From Corbicula japonica (taxonomy: Eukaryota > Mollusca > Bivalvia > Venerida > Cyrenidae): 64,000 nucleotides of DNA. The notes below the pieces were generated by a model. That model saw only the letters and a list, made by a program, of their open reading frames with translations, searched no databases and was not told the origin of the DNA. Of this stretch, positions 32,124 to 44,911 are shown piece by piece; the first letter of the stretch is position 1, and every line of letters starts with the position of its first letter. The stretch spans positions 186,001 to 250,000 of the forward strand of contig JAZAYU010000127.1 of the NCBI GenBank assembly GCA_038501625.1, in the 5' to 3' direction. The position numbers and the translations under genes were made by a program.

Positions 32124-34313
32124 ACATATGCAAGAAATGTGTATTGGTTTTGTATTTCTACAAATGATTATCGTGTTATTGAGTGACAGTTATAATTTGC
32201 ATTTGAAATGTAAAATTTTACAGTCCTACAATAAGAGGTCTATATGTTAACGTCCCGGTTTAACACGAACAAAACACTGGCCACATAAAGCAATATGTTT
32301 TCTTATTTATCTCGATATGAGAAAGAAACATAGTATTAACTAACATATCATAACAAACCTTCTCCCTTAATGTGTCCCTTCTTTGATTCCTAGATTTTAC
32401 CGTAAAAAGAGCGACATAAATATGTAGTTTTCGTATGTCGATGGCCTATTGGAACAGCTTTATACTGTAAACCCCTTCCCATGATCCTTTTTACAATTCT
32501 GCATGCTTCCTTAAAACTTCACAGAAACCCTATTTAAAATACAATTTGTTATTTTACTCTGTTAAAGAGTATGTTTTTAATTGCGGCCATTTTGGATGCA
32601 TCGTCGCACCCATAACACGGTGCGATTACAGTCAGCTTCGGTTTTGTTCTAGAGTTGGATTGATTGTGTGCATCTTAAGTCCGTGACTAATTTGTGCGAA
32701 ATATAAAAAAAATATGAAAAAGAACAATAAGAAAAGAAAACACGTTCTCTGAGGGTAACATGAAAACCCATCGTATTCAATAACAATATAGTAGTGAAAA
32801 TAGCAACCGTTATCGAAAACTTCGGCCATTTATGCAATGTGCAATTTGATTACTTTCAGAACCAGTTGTTTTAAATATCATCTGTAACATTATTCTATGT
32901 GTTATTTTCACATAAACAGTTTATACGATGCACATAAGAATATGTAAATAATATTTATAGTTAATTAATGGGAAAATTCCCAGTAATTCTACCGATGAAG
33001 AATCGGATCAAAGGCGTAAGCTCGCTATGCAGTTATTGTTTTCTAACGACATTAACCGTGGTATGAAATTACACTTAATATTTTTTGTTAATTTATTCCG
33101 TATTTTAGTACAGGTGGAATCATTTATTCGTAACAAAACGAGATTCTTAGGTTTCTTTATTGCAGTGTAGAATTTAACCCGCTCATCAAATTGAATATCC
33201 TCGTAAATAAGTGCATTACAAAGGCAACAAAGTTATTATTTTCGGGGAACATGTAGGCATTCCTGCCTAATATTGTTGCTATTTTTATTATTGTTGTAAA
33301 CAGGAAATCAATCATGTCGCAATATCTTGGTTTGGATGATTAAAATGCTAACAATAATGACCTTCGGAAGCAATATCTTAATAAAACATGTAACTTTACT
33401 AAGATAGTTAGCTCTTCCGATTGGAAAGATATTGATGGTTTTAAGTACTTTGTCAGTGGTTTTGCCCTAAACTGAAGCACATATGCATTGCTTTCTTTTT
33501 TGAAATTATAAAGTTGAAATACTTAAGTTTTACTAATGTTTATTAGATATGAGTGATAATAAAGAATTCAGCGCACAGAAAATGTTGTTACTTGCTTACA
33601 TTCTGAGATCATTGTAAGTTACGAATGGCTCTGAAACGTCTAAGAAGACCTTTAATATCCTATAACAAAAATTAATTTGTTATGGAATATTTAAGATCAT
33701 AAAATGCTGCTGTAACGACATATAACAAAACAAACATCTGAAATACTGGCGTCGTAAACACCGAATACGCCATTATTTTCTGTATCAGACAGCTTAATCC
33801 CAGTAAATCAGTTCAATGCCATGATATAATTCGAGGTGGCTATGGTTTTGTTCAGAAATAACGACTGTCGACGATATAATAAGATTAATTGAACATGAAA
33901 TAAGAAAAGAGGTAAAACACTGGCGACAGCAGAAAACAACACATCAATTCGTCGTAGATAAAACACAGATTTTTTTTGCGTGCAAAATGTAGATAGACTT
34001 GCAGTTTGACATTTGGTGAACTATGTGGAACCGGTTTTGTGTCCATGCTTTCACAAAACCGTTCGTAAATTAAAAGGATTTTTTCGTACCTGTCTTAACC
34101 ATTGATTGCAAGAGTCGAAATGGCCGACATCGTAATTAAGATACAATTATTTATTTGCATACAACATACATAGCATAAAAACATATATGCAATGATGTAA
34201 TTTTGAAACGTTCAAACAATTGAACAAACATCAGTAAGTTAGTATGACACGTGTGAATAATAATTTAAAGAACTGCCACTGCTCTTTTCTATTAACCAAT
34301 CATAATTATAATT
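32124..34313. other. A-to-B intergenic spacer (A5-B6)
   Basis: Aligns along its length with 4.4-6.6 kb, with a small deletion near 32,790. Nothing coding or structural recognised. Confidence 0.7.
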
Positions 34314-34456
34314 AAAATCTGTCAGTAAAACAATTAATGTTAAACCACGTGACACAACTCAATTCACTTATAACATGGCATGGGCAAGATATGCTCTGTC
34401 AAAATGTCGATTACTGGTCAACGTAAACTGAGATACCCAGAAAAAGTATAAAATAA
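34314..34456 (+). promoter_or_regulatory. Conserved promoter block of copy B6
   Basis: TATAAAATA at 34447-34455 with the B-type core (GTCAAAATGTCGATTACTGG) and CCACGTGACAC. The promoter is intact although the gene behind it is broken. Confidence 0.65.
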
Positions 34457-34544
34457 AGTAAATATCCAAAGAAGTCAAAATTTGATTACAAGTTATCGAA
34501 GGTGCAACTTAAACAATCAACAGATTTAATCTGAAAAGATAGGC

Positions 34545-36368
34545 ATGGAAAGACCTCCCATCGTGAACGCTAAACAAAGCGATATGTACACAGATACTGC
34601 ATTTGGATATGATTACGAAGGTTTGTTGTACTTTTATATTGAAATAAAAAAAATATCTTAACAATTTGTATCTTAATATTGAGGTAAAACATACTTCGAA
34701 ATTATCATTTTACGAGGACGACTATTTTTGTAGATTTTATTATTCAGAAAAAAATCAACTTTCTTTAATATGCGTAAACCGACGTCACCGTGAAATAGAA
34801 ATAGAAGTATCACAGTTTTAATTTTCAATTAACTTAATATTTACAGTTGTGGTAAACATTGCCGTGTTATTATAATGGTTATTAATCATTTCAGATTCTT
34901 CGTCCGGTTATGACTCTACCGACGTCTCTGACGCCGAATCCGTCACGTCCTGGGAATCACGTGACAGTCTACTCAGCACGGAACAGGAGAGTAGCAGCAA
35001 TCTTTTTCCAGCAGAGGATAAATCATTGAGTTTCCATAGCACACATGCGCTGTCTGAGCATTTGAAGCTAATCCTGGCAATGCCTGAGATGTGTGACGTC
35101 ACATTCTTTGTAGGGCCAGGCGAAATTCCCGTGCATGGTGTGAGAGCAATAATGGGCACCAGAAGTCGGTAGGTCTTCTATTTGAGTACTTATTTTCATT
35201 CAATTCAATCAGTACTACATTAGTAGAATCTTAATAGCACGCAATTTCGTGTTCATTTCCGTTTGCACAGATAGATACTCGATCTTAAGTTCCTTGTTAT
35301 TAATGCATATCAGCTCAATTATATTGGATACTCATGGTTAAGAGTGCCTTTTTACTTTTTTATTAAATGAACTCATATGCGTAAATAAATTATCATTCAG
35401 GGTCTTGTACCAGCTGATACTAAAGCACATGGCAATGCGAGCAGCAGACGACGAAAGAAACGCCAAAAAGAGCAAGAAAACAAAGAAAACGAAATCAGTC
35501 GGCATAGGTCGGTCTTTTTCGCAGAGATTGTTGATTCCGGTAAAGGATTACGAAGCCGAGGTGTTCCAAATGTTGATACAGTTTGTTCATTGCGGAAGTG
35601 TGACCATCAGGGAAGATACGGTAGCCGATGGGTAATCAAATAACAATTGGCTTTGTTTGTGTTATATTACTAGTCCAACATCATTTTATAGAGTATATCT
35701 GATTTTATTATTCATTTGTGTTATATTACTGGTTCACTATCTTATATATAATAAATCAGATATACTCTATGAAATGATGAAGTATTGTAACATTTAGGAA
35801 ACCAGATTCATGAAAAATAAAATTGGTTGATTATTTATTAAGTTTATTTCTATTTTAGGTTTGTTTTGTGCCGCTTGCCACTTTGAATTGGCTGAGCTGT
35901 CGAAGGCATGTATGGACTTTGTTGAAAGATGTCTGAAAGCAGGTCGTGCCAAGTAGATTCTCTTATCTGCTCGCTGTTACAGTCATCACGAGGCAGTTAG
36001 CCATCTCTTTGATAAGGTAAGTTACATGTTGCCATGTCAGTAAATAAAATCTTGTTTACCAGTGACAAACATTTGAGCGGAGTCACCAGGGAAATGTGTT
36101 TTAAATGGAGACATTAATCGTTGTCATTATATTTTGTTTATATGTTGCAAGCGTTATGCGTAGTTGTGTAGTAACAAGGAATGAACTCCTTTTTTATAGA
36201 TTGTTAATATTTTCTTGGCATGGATTGGATTTCGCCTTAATTTACTTGACGTTCATTAAAAACTATAAGCCGCTGATCAGTTTTGCTTATAATTCCTTTT
36301 ATACCTTTCAGATTTATTCCATCCTGGACAGGCGCTATATCGCCAAACGGAAAGAAACATCGGTCTGA
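34545..36368 (+). pseudogene. BTB/POZ-domain gene, subfamily B, copy B6 (disabled)
   Basis: Exon equivalents 34545-34620, 34895-35168, 35401-35627, 35859-36016 and 36312-36368. It keeps the ancestral ATG that B2, B3 and B9 have lost, but has two disabling changes. The donor after exon 3 reads GCCGATGGGTAA instead of GCCGGTGAGTAA, so the GT at 35,628 is AT and reading on meets a stop at once. In exon 4, codon AAG-GAG has become AAG-TAG (35,954-35,956). Exon 2 also lacks two codons in frame after DDK. From exon 3 on, it and its 3' flank are nearly the same as B3. AATAAA at 36485-36490. Confidence 0.85.
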
Positions 36369-36490
36369 CCATTGGGTGGTCCGAACAACATGTTCCAGGA
36401 AATTATACGGCTGCCTCAAGTGCTTTATTTATCATTACATAGTTGTTACAGTATATTTTGTTAATGAATTTGATAGGAATGTGCAATAAA

Positions 36491-39400
36491 ACATGTACAA
36501 GAACTGTGTTTATTAATTATATATCTGTGCATTATTTAAAACATTGTGGAAAACTACTTTTAATCTGAAAAATTGAGCAATTAATCGTGGAGTTGCCATA
36601 CACCTGCTCTGTATACCCTTATAAGAAGTTAACTGTATAAACTGCTAATGTAAACTACTTAACTGCTACTGGACCCCCTCTGCATCCGCAACTGGAACAG
36701 TATCAACATAATTATTTTTCAAAAAAAAATTGTCGCGAAGAAGTTGTCGAATTGATTTATTGAACTATCATACATCTGCCTTTTCGTATTTGACGGGGAA
36801 AAAGAGCAGAACACTTTACATAGAAAGGTGTGTATTATATCTCAGCTAAGAAGAGGATGAAAATGTACAAACAACATGTACAAACAAGGACAAATTTCCG
36901 ATATATTTCTTTTGTTTTAGTGAAATATTTATTTCTTCATAATCAATCTTATTTTCAACCGAAAACTGAAAAATTGTCTCAGATAACAGCAATCTGGATT
37001 GTTAAAATTGAGCACAGTCTCACAAAATAGCTAACATAAAGCTTATGATCTGAGCCCAGTACCCGTTCTCAGTTTACCACAATAGGGAATGGAATTTTCT
37101 TCAATTGAACTATTCTCCTTTGGCATTGACTTATTTGCATAAAGTAATGAAAATTTAAATAAGTAACAAAAGGTTTCAGATATTCCAGATTTAGTATGCT
37201 AGACTATTCTGCTAAATCACAGTTAACTGCTGCTCTGCATGGTGACAATTGGGTGTGTACTTTAATTTTGTCTGAACAAGACTGACTGTATATCAAGGTC
37301 GTCTGCCATCTCGTAGTTGATGGAGAAATGAGCAGAACACATTAAAATTGATAGGATGTGTGTGACATTAAAGGTTACAAGGGGACGACCATGTACTGTT
37401 AACTGTAAGCAGACGAGGACAAATTTCCAAGACATCGTTGTTGTTTTCAAGTGAAATGTTTATTTCCGCAAAACCAATAATGTTTTTAATGTTATCAAAC
37501 AGAAAATCGAGTTATGTCTCAGATTATAGCAATCTGATTTGGTAGAAATTGAGCACAGTCTCAGAAAATGGCTATTAGTAGGATTTGTAATTGGTTCCCG
37601 TTCTCGGTTTACCACCATATGATGTAGGATTGGCTTTTCTGGAATTTTAACACACATTTCACATTGACTTGTTTGCATGAAATAATGAATTATGCTAAAT
37701 ACTGAATTTTCTTCAAAAGGAAATAATACGAAATAAAATCGATGTGGTTAGTTAGTGCCTTAAAATTACAATAGTATTTATTGTCAGACAGACATTACAG
37801 AAATAGAATGCTAGACCACAATCAATTGATGCCCCGTAGTGTGATAATGGGCTTTTTTACTTTATTTTGTCTGAACAAGACTTATTGTAAGTCAAGGTCG
37901 TCTGCCTTCTCGTAGTTGATGGTGAAATGAGCGGAACACTTTAAATTGAAAAGGTGTGTGTGACATCTAAGGTTAGAAAGGGATGAACATGTACTGTTGA
38001 GCAAACGGGGATATTTGTTTCCTAGATATCGTTGTTGTTTTGCTGAAATATTTATTTCATAACCACTCCTCCATTGGATCTACCAGCGAGTTTTGTTTCA
38101 GCAATTTTAATTGATTTCTACAGTGTTTATTTACCATTTTTGCGAAATATTTAATCGAAATGCGATAAGTTAGTCATATCACATCTGTTAAAAATGCAAA
38201 TTATTTATTGTCTTAGTAAATGTTTTTGACATTAAAGATTTTCTTTAAAATGTGGTAGCAAAAATGCCAAATAAATTTCACTGTCAGTAATATTCAGAAC
38301 CAATCAATAAATGTCAGTTACTTACCATGAAGTCGCAAACCATCTGCATTTTATTCTTTACTGCAGATTATACTGATATTTCGGAATATTTTATTACTCA
38401 TTGCAAACAAGAAACGTTATTGGTTACACTGCGTTGTATTTGTGTTACACACGTAATTCACAATGATATTTTTATCGTTTTATAGAAAAGTCGAAGAAAA
38501 GTTGTAAAATACATATAAACGTTTAACGTTGTAAATATTTTGATAAATTCATTACTTTTTTAGATTAAAACAAACTACACTTACACTTTAAGCTGTAAGC
38601 AATGTATTTATAAAACAAATGTTTTTCAATGCTTTGTGTATGATTTTATTTGTCGCTGGAAATATTTCTTCGTCCAAATTTGCGAGTTCTGTTTGTTGCT
38701 AAGCCTATTGACGAACAAATTGCACTTATCTACCATTTATATACACATATTCTAACTTAATTGATTACACATGAAATCAATATTAACATTTTCCTAGAAC
38801 AATCATAATATACATTATCGTCTGCTCAACTCACTGCATGACGTCGTCTTCACATGGAGCGTATATACTTAGACTAAGTTATCATATAGTTCTATCGCCA
38901 TTACTTTCTAGCCTTGGTGTTCACCACAAATTTTCCATCCAATCACTGAGCCAGAATTTCAAATATTCTACGCCTCTTATCATTTTTAAAAACCACACGC
39001 TTCAACAATTCATAATAAGTTATTATGACGTCATGTCTGATAGTTGTCAGGTAAAATTGTGGTGATCACTAAGTTATTGAGTGAAACCACTTCGCTACAC
39101 TCCGTTCCCTTAATTGTTAAAACTTCACTTAATGTCAGTATAAGTATAACTTATACGTCTCAGACATTTCAATAATTTGCTAACAAAATGCACAATAATA
39201 TGTCGTCTGCTTAACTGTTTTAACATCATCTTCCAATGTCGCTTATTTACCCGGAAAAATCGGTCAAGTAGTTCTACAGCCATTACTTTATAAACTTGTA
39301 CGTTGCAGACATTTCACGCTGTGCTTCTGCGTTTGACATTTTTCTATTGCCGACAGTCTTATTTCCAATAAGGATATCCTAGACTTTCCTTATAATAATG

Positions 39401-40075
39401 GAAAGGTCAGCTTCTAACTGAAAAATAGTTTTCGTTCAAAATTGAAAGCACTGTTTAAACATCCGAAGGGTGCATCTGTTACGTCAATACTCTTCCGGAA
39501 CTACATGCATATCTCTAATGACTGTTGTATTTTGTAAAATTCACCGTGTTGTATCTATATTATACAATGCTGAAATAAGCCTGAAGATGTTCTGCTTTGT
39601 TCCATTTCTCAGTTGATTTATTTTAGAACTTATCCTATACCTTGCCTCCCTAACTTTTTTCACAGAAACGCTGATAATCAGCAATATCATTTCGATTTAT
39701 TTTATTTGCAGAGATATATTTTATGATACTTATGTTTGATTGTGTTTTTTATTTTCGTTTGCATTTTATGAATATGTTCTTCATTTTCTTGTACTGGCTA
39801 TTGTAGTATTTCAAACAAAATCTCGTATTTACGGAATTCTCTTATTTTCATGACGAGCCTCGTTTTGAGTTAATTGTTAATTATCAAATATTTGTTAGAA
39901 ATTGTGTTCTAAATTATGATTATGTAAAAATGTCTTAAACAATGTAACCAGTGTTACTATTTTAAAGCGTACAAACAATTGCACAAACATCGATAACTTT
40001 ATGGCACGTGTGAATAATATGCTATAGAACTGTCTGGCTGTCACTGATCTTTTCTATAAACCAATCATAATACTT
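36491..40075. other. B-to-C intergenic spacer (B6-C7)
   Basis: Nearly a copy of 20.67-24.26 kb, including the three internal direct repeats of 500-600 bp (around 36,780, 37,280 and 37,890). No gene recognised. Confidence 0.7.
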
Positions 40076-40220
40076 AAAATCTGTGCACAGACCAATTAAA
40101 ATAAAGATACGTGACACCTGACTCCAATCACGTGAAACATAGCAAGGACAAGATTTACTCTGTCAAAATGTCGATTACTGGTCAACGTAAGCTCAGATGC
40201 CCAGACAAAATATAAAATAA
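40076..40220 (+). promoter_or_regulatory. Conserved promoter block of gene C7
   Basis: TATAAAATA at 40211-40219 with the C-type double E-box arrangement; essentially the same sequence as in front of C4. Confidence 0.7.
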
Positions 40221-40288
40221 GGTTAAAATCTAAGTAAGTCACAAATTTGACAACACATTCATAAAGAAGTAATAAAACTTACATAAAG

Positions 40289-42163
40289 ATGGAAAGACTT
40301 CCGTTGATGAACGCTGAGGCAGAAGATATGTACGCAGATACGGCATTTAGTTATGATTATGAAGGTTAGTTGAACTTTTTTCTTCAAAACAAATATTCAT
40401 CGAATATATATATTTCTTCAAAAAAAAAGACACAATACAAATTATTTTACGATATATGTTAATTGCTTAATATTTTCGTGTTTTTTTTTATATAAAAAAA
40501 ACCCCCATACGTTTACATATTTGTCAATTAACGAATAATCGTCACGCCGAAATGAGAGACTTACCGTGTTATTATATCTTGCAGATTCTTCATCCGGATA
40601 TGACTCTACAGAAATCTCTGACGCCGAATCCGTCACGTCCTGTGGATCACGCGACAGTCTACTCAACACGGAACAGGAGAGTAGCAATAATCTTCTTCCA
40701 GCAGACGATAAAGCGGAAATGATGAGCTTTCGTAGCACACATGCGCTGTCTGAACACTTGAAGCTGATCCTGGCAATGCCTGAGATGTGTGACGTCACAT
40801 TCCTTGTAGGGTCACGTGAAGTTCCCGTACATGGTGTGAGGGCAATAATGGGCACCAGAAGTCGGTAGGTATACTATATGATTATGCAGTTTACGCACTA
40901 AACGTTCATTCTCACTTTATTCCTATTCGCAGCAGAAGTTCTAAAAGTCGTAACATCTAAAATTGAACTCCACTCGTACAAAATATATTTAATCCATTCA
41001 TTTCTGTGATTTTGTTATGACAGCAAAACTCTAATAGAAACACATTATTTATTAATTTGTTTCACGATACGATTCCGGTATTCATATTGTGAAATATGTT
41101 ATCATTCAGGGTCTTGTACCAGCTGATATTGAAGCATATGACGATGCGAGCAGCAGACGACGAAAGAAACGCCGGAAAGAACAAGAACACAAAAAAAACC
41201 ACGTCGGTCGGCATCGGTCGGACATTATCGCAGACACTAGTGATTCCGGTAAAGAGGTACGACGCCGAGGTGTTCCGAATATTGATACAGTTTGTTCATT
41301 GTGGCAGCGTCACGATCACTGAAGATACAGTAGCCGGTGAGTAGATGAATACACATGACATCTTTTAAATAATATTGTCTTCGATAAGGTAGTTATAAAT
41401 CTTGCGAAAAAAATATTTTTCCCACTTCCTTCTCAAAGTGGGATGCATATGGAGTTGCACCAGTCTCTTCGAACCCAAATTCTTGTGGAATCAACCCCTC
41501 ATTAACTATCGGGCGGATTTCTTCAACTTGCACAGATGATAGGCAGGATGTGTAGATGATCGTAAAGAAAAGAGTTTTTCCTACGCCCTTTTTTACCCAA
41601 GTTAGACCCTTTGTTACAAATTTTTTTGTGGCATCAATGTCCCACGCACACATTCTATTTATTTTCTTGCAGTATGACGACCTAAACAATTCACTTTATA
41701 TTTTCATATTCATGTTTTTATATTTTAGGTTTGTATTGTGCCGCGTGCCACTTTGAGTTGACTGATCTGTCCAAGGCATCCATGGACTTTGTGGAAAGAT
41801 GTCTGAAAGCAGGTCGTGCCAAGGAGATTCTCTTCTCCACTCGCTGTTACAGTCACCACAAGGCAGCTTCCCTCCTCTTTGATAAGGTATGTTACGCGTT
41901 TCTTTTCACGGAGTTTGTACATGTAGGCTGACACACACACAAAACCACTGGCATTGACAAACATCAGCGCTGGGTCATAGGACAATGTTAAGCTTGTTAA
42001 CTCTGTAATTATTTTCTTTAAATATTTTGCTTACGTAATTTAATACTTTATTATGATTGATAACAAATACTTTCGTCATATGCTAACAATATTATTTCTT
42101 TTTCAGATTTATTCGATCCTGGACAAACGCTACATCGCCAAACTAGAAGAAACCTCTGTCTGA
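40289..42163 (+). CDS. BTB/POZ-domain protein, subfamily C, copy C7 (intact, 5 exons)
   Basis: Exons 40289-40364, 40585-40864, 41110-41336, 41729-41886 and 42107-42163; 265 aa. Differences from C4 include Cys for Trp in TSCGSRDS, Ser for Pro in VGSREVP, QTLVIPVKRYDAEVF in exon 3, and SKASMDF in place of SKACIDF in exon 4. None breaks a frame or splice site. An antisense ORF of 98 codons fills intron 3 (41,393-41,689). AATAAA at 42299-42304. The loss of Trp and Cys at otherwise constant positions suggests this copy is under weaker constraint. Confidence 0.83.
41393..41689 (-). other. Antisense open reading frame within intron 3 of C7
   Basis: 98 codons including KKGVGKTLFFTIIYTS and VNEGLIPQEFGFEETGATPY. 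The same DNA in C4 and C10 introns has frameshifts and stops, e.g. the frame shifts after CLSSVQVE in C4. The composition looks more protein-like than chance for this AT-rich DNA. It may be a captured fragment of another gene or of a mobile element. I do not recognise the family. Confidence 0.3.
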
Positions 42164-42519
42164 TCAAGTTACACGACATGTCTTCATTTCATTAACTAGG
42201 CAGCGCATGTTTTCATGTTTAAGAAAGTGCTACTTAATTTGTTACTTTGTTGTTACATTATTGTTAAGATGGTTTCATGTAAATGATTTGGAATATGCAA
42301 TAAAAATATGCAAGAAATTTTCTCATAGTTTTACATTTATTTCTACACTTAGTCTTATGCAAGTGAATAACAGTAAAATTTTCATTTTAAGTTTTATCAT
42401 ATTATACAAGTTGATCAACATGACCCCTTCTCTGTTGATGCGTAACTAAAAAAAAACATCAAAAATATCCACTTGCGATTTATGTTCAAAATTTATTTTA
42501 ATTGTTTGTTGTTGTTTTA

Positions 42520-42655
42520 ATATAAATTGCGGTCTATAATGGACTCTATAGATTTGAACCCGGTCGTCTGGGCTATAAGCCGATCTCCTAATCCTAGGCG
42601 GTGTGAACAAAAACCTGCCGATGAACATGTTATATCTAATCGAGCTAGACATTTT
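42520..42655 (-). repeat. tRNA-derived SINE-like sequence
   Basis: Second copy of the 26.84 kb sequence. A box at 42,636-42,647; the B box is weakened to GGTTCAAATC (42,551-42,560). Confidence 0.45.
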
Positions 42656-43360
42656 TTGAATAATAAAATTTATTTTTTCAAAAACACTTTAACTGAATAC
42701 TTAAAAACTGCATAAATACCAATACACACGATTACGCTTGAATCAGCTGAGATTAAAATGTCCTACCGCTAACCACGGGTAGGCACGATTTGCATGCTTT
42801 TTGCGTGGGTAAGTGACAACTTGGGAAATGTACTTGGATATTGAAATTGATATTAAAGCTTTTAAAATAAAACTAGTAGGCACTTTTTGGAACATATGAG
42901 TGTATATTTTATTCATCATTTCCGATTCAGTTGATTTTTTTTATTTCGACACCAGAAATGCGCTTCCTACCAGGTACTTGACTTTATTTTCAATTTTCCT
43001 TCAAATACTACTCTTTTCAAAAATATTCAATGTTCTTACCATTATAAAATTTTTTAGTAACATTATAATAGCTAAAATACAAAATGCAAGAAAAAAATAT
43101 AATTCCATTTTGACAATAAGTGAGAACACTTTACTGATTTACACACAATCATCCTTATAGTGATTTTAGGTGTAGATATTTTAGATCCTACTTCTAAAAG
43201 TAAAAGCGTTATTTATTAAAGTGCCAACCTTTCGGGCTTATCACTTATCACTTCTTATCACCATTCAACATCTTTACTTCCCGAATCCTAATGTGATAGC
43301 AGGTAATTATCAACCATTCTTTAACTAGTGGCTTCTCTTTAACCGGTCATGTCAGAACAA

Positions 43361-43419
43361 GGCTGTAGTCGGACTCGAAACTTCGCCCCGTAGGCGGAAA
43401 CTGACAACTAAGACTCGGA
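43361..43419 (-). repeat. tRNA-derived fragment
   Basis: Third-cassette copy of the fragment at 27,801. The A-box end is changed to GTTGTCAGTTTCCG. Confidence 0.35.
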
Positions 43420-43966
43420 GACAGTGTCTATTTCATATACATTAATTCGCTTTATATACTTTACAGACAACCACTAAGTTTGAGGTTTCAAAGACGGCTG
43501 AAAAACTAAATGGTTCAAAAGAAGAAATTATTATTTATCTTGTAGACGAGTTCTACCGAGCTGACTTTTCAGGGATTGATGCATCACGTGTAAAGATTTT
43601 TGCTGATAAACCATATTTGAATGTACTTGTCTGTCACGTGACTGTCTAGTTATCGATAACGTACTATAGTTTGGAATTGTCTATAATTAACTCGATTTTC
43701 TAGGCAACACGTCTTTATAGAAATGTTATAATTTACATGCCGAGTCTCGTTTTGATTTTATTAAGAGAAAGGTACAAATCGCATTTTAACATGTGAAAAT
43801 GACGACGATCACTTTTCAGTTCATTTTGGGGAAGGCAAACAGAACGGATCTTTAATTACCAAGTATGATAACATACACTAAGGGCAATATAACACAATTA
43901 ATGTTAAATGACACAAAGAAAAAGGTTTTCATATACAACGAAATGTATACGGGGATAATAATAACT

Positions 43967-44911
43967 AATATTATACCTCATTTGCATAAGCCCTTCTGTA
44001 TTTAATATGACGTCATCCAGTCCATAAATCGCATATTGACCGGCTATCCGGTCCATAATTCTTATATTGACCGTTTTTGATTACTTCAGAATCTAATATA
44101 AGAATAATTATCTTATAAAGTGCGGGTCTGTTGCCTAGTAATATTTAATTTGATTAACAAAAATGGAATAGTAAAAGGCGTGTTTTATATGCCTGATGGC
44201 TTGTAAATAATAAAAAATCTGTATGGGATTTTTACACACTGAACAAATCAAATTATTATTTAAAAGCAAATTATAGTAAAAATGACAGCAACAAAAGATA
44301 TGAAAGAATTTAGATTCGGTATAATATAACAAATAAAACATGGCATTGAGGGCAATATGCTGCGCTTCGGGCCATATACCTTCCTCAGTCTGACCAACCA
44401 GTCCGTAAACTTGCATATTGCCCTCAATGCCATGTTTTATTTGTTAATTATTACACCTCACGTGATAAGTTTACTATATAGCGTAATGTGACGTCACAGG
44501 GAGATAATCGCTACTGTCACATATGCGACAGCATCATGTCACCCTCGCGTGGATCTAAAAATAAATATCTTGGAAATCCGATTACAAATTAACTTCTACG
44601 CATGCGTAATTGACCAAGGGAGCTAAACGCATTTTGATCATTATTTGTAGCCGCTTATTGAGCATTATTGATTTTGGACTTCCAGCGCTTGATTTTGTTC
44701 CCAAACGAAATTTGGTAATAGTCAAGATCTCTAAAAAAAAACAAATGTTCGGTGTAATAAAATAAATATCACATCCCATTGGGGGAAACAGTACGAAATG
44801 TTAACCCTTGAGAAGGTAATGTCAACCTCGGCTAACGCCTCGGTTGACATTACTTCTCTCGGGTTAACATTTCGTACTGTTTCCCCCAATGGGATGTGAT
44901 ATTTATATATT
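43967..44911. mobile_element. Nested cluster of short inverted-repeat elements
   Basis: Absent from the same place in the other cassettes, where GGGGATAATAATAACT continues directly to ATCAACAAG. Four parts can be separated. 43,969-44,327 is bounded by TATTATACC and GGTATAATA. 44,327-44,446 is a hairpin with 33 bp perfect arms. 44,448-44,760 is bounded by TTATTACACC and GGTGTAATAA. 44,762-44,906 is a near-perfect palindrome with arms of about 65 bp. There is no transposase ORF, so these are MITE-like, non-autonomous elements. Confidence 0.7.
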
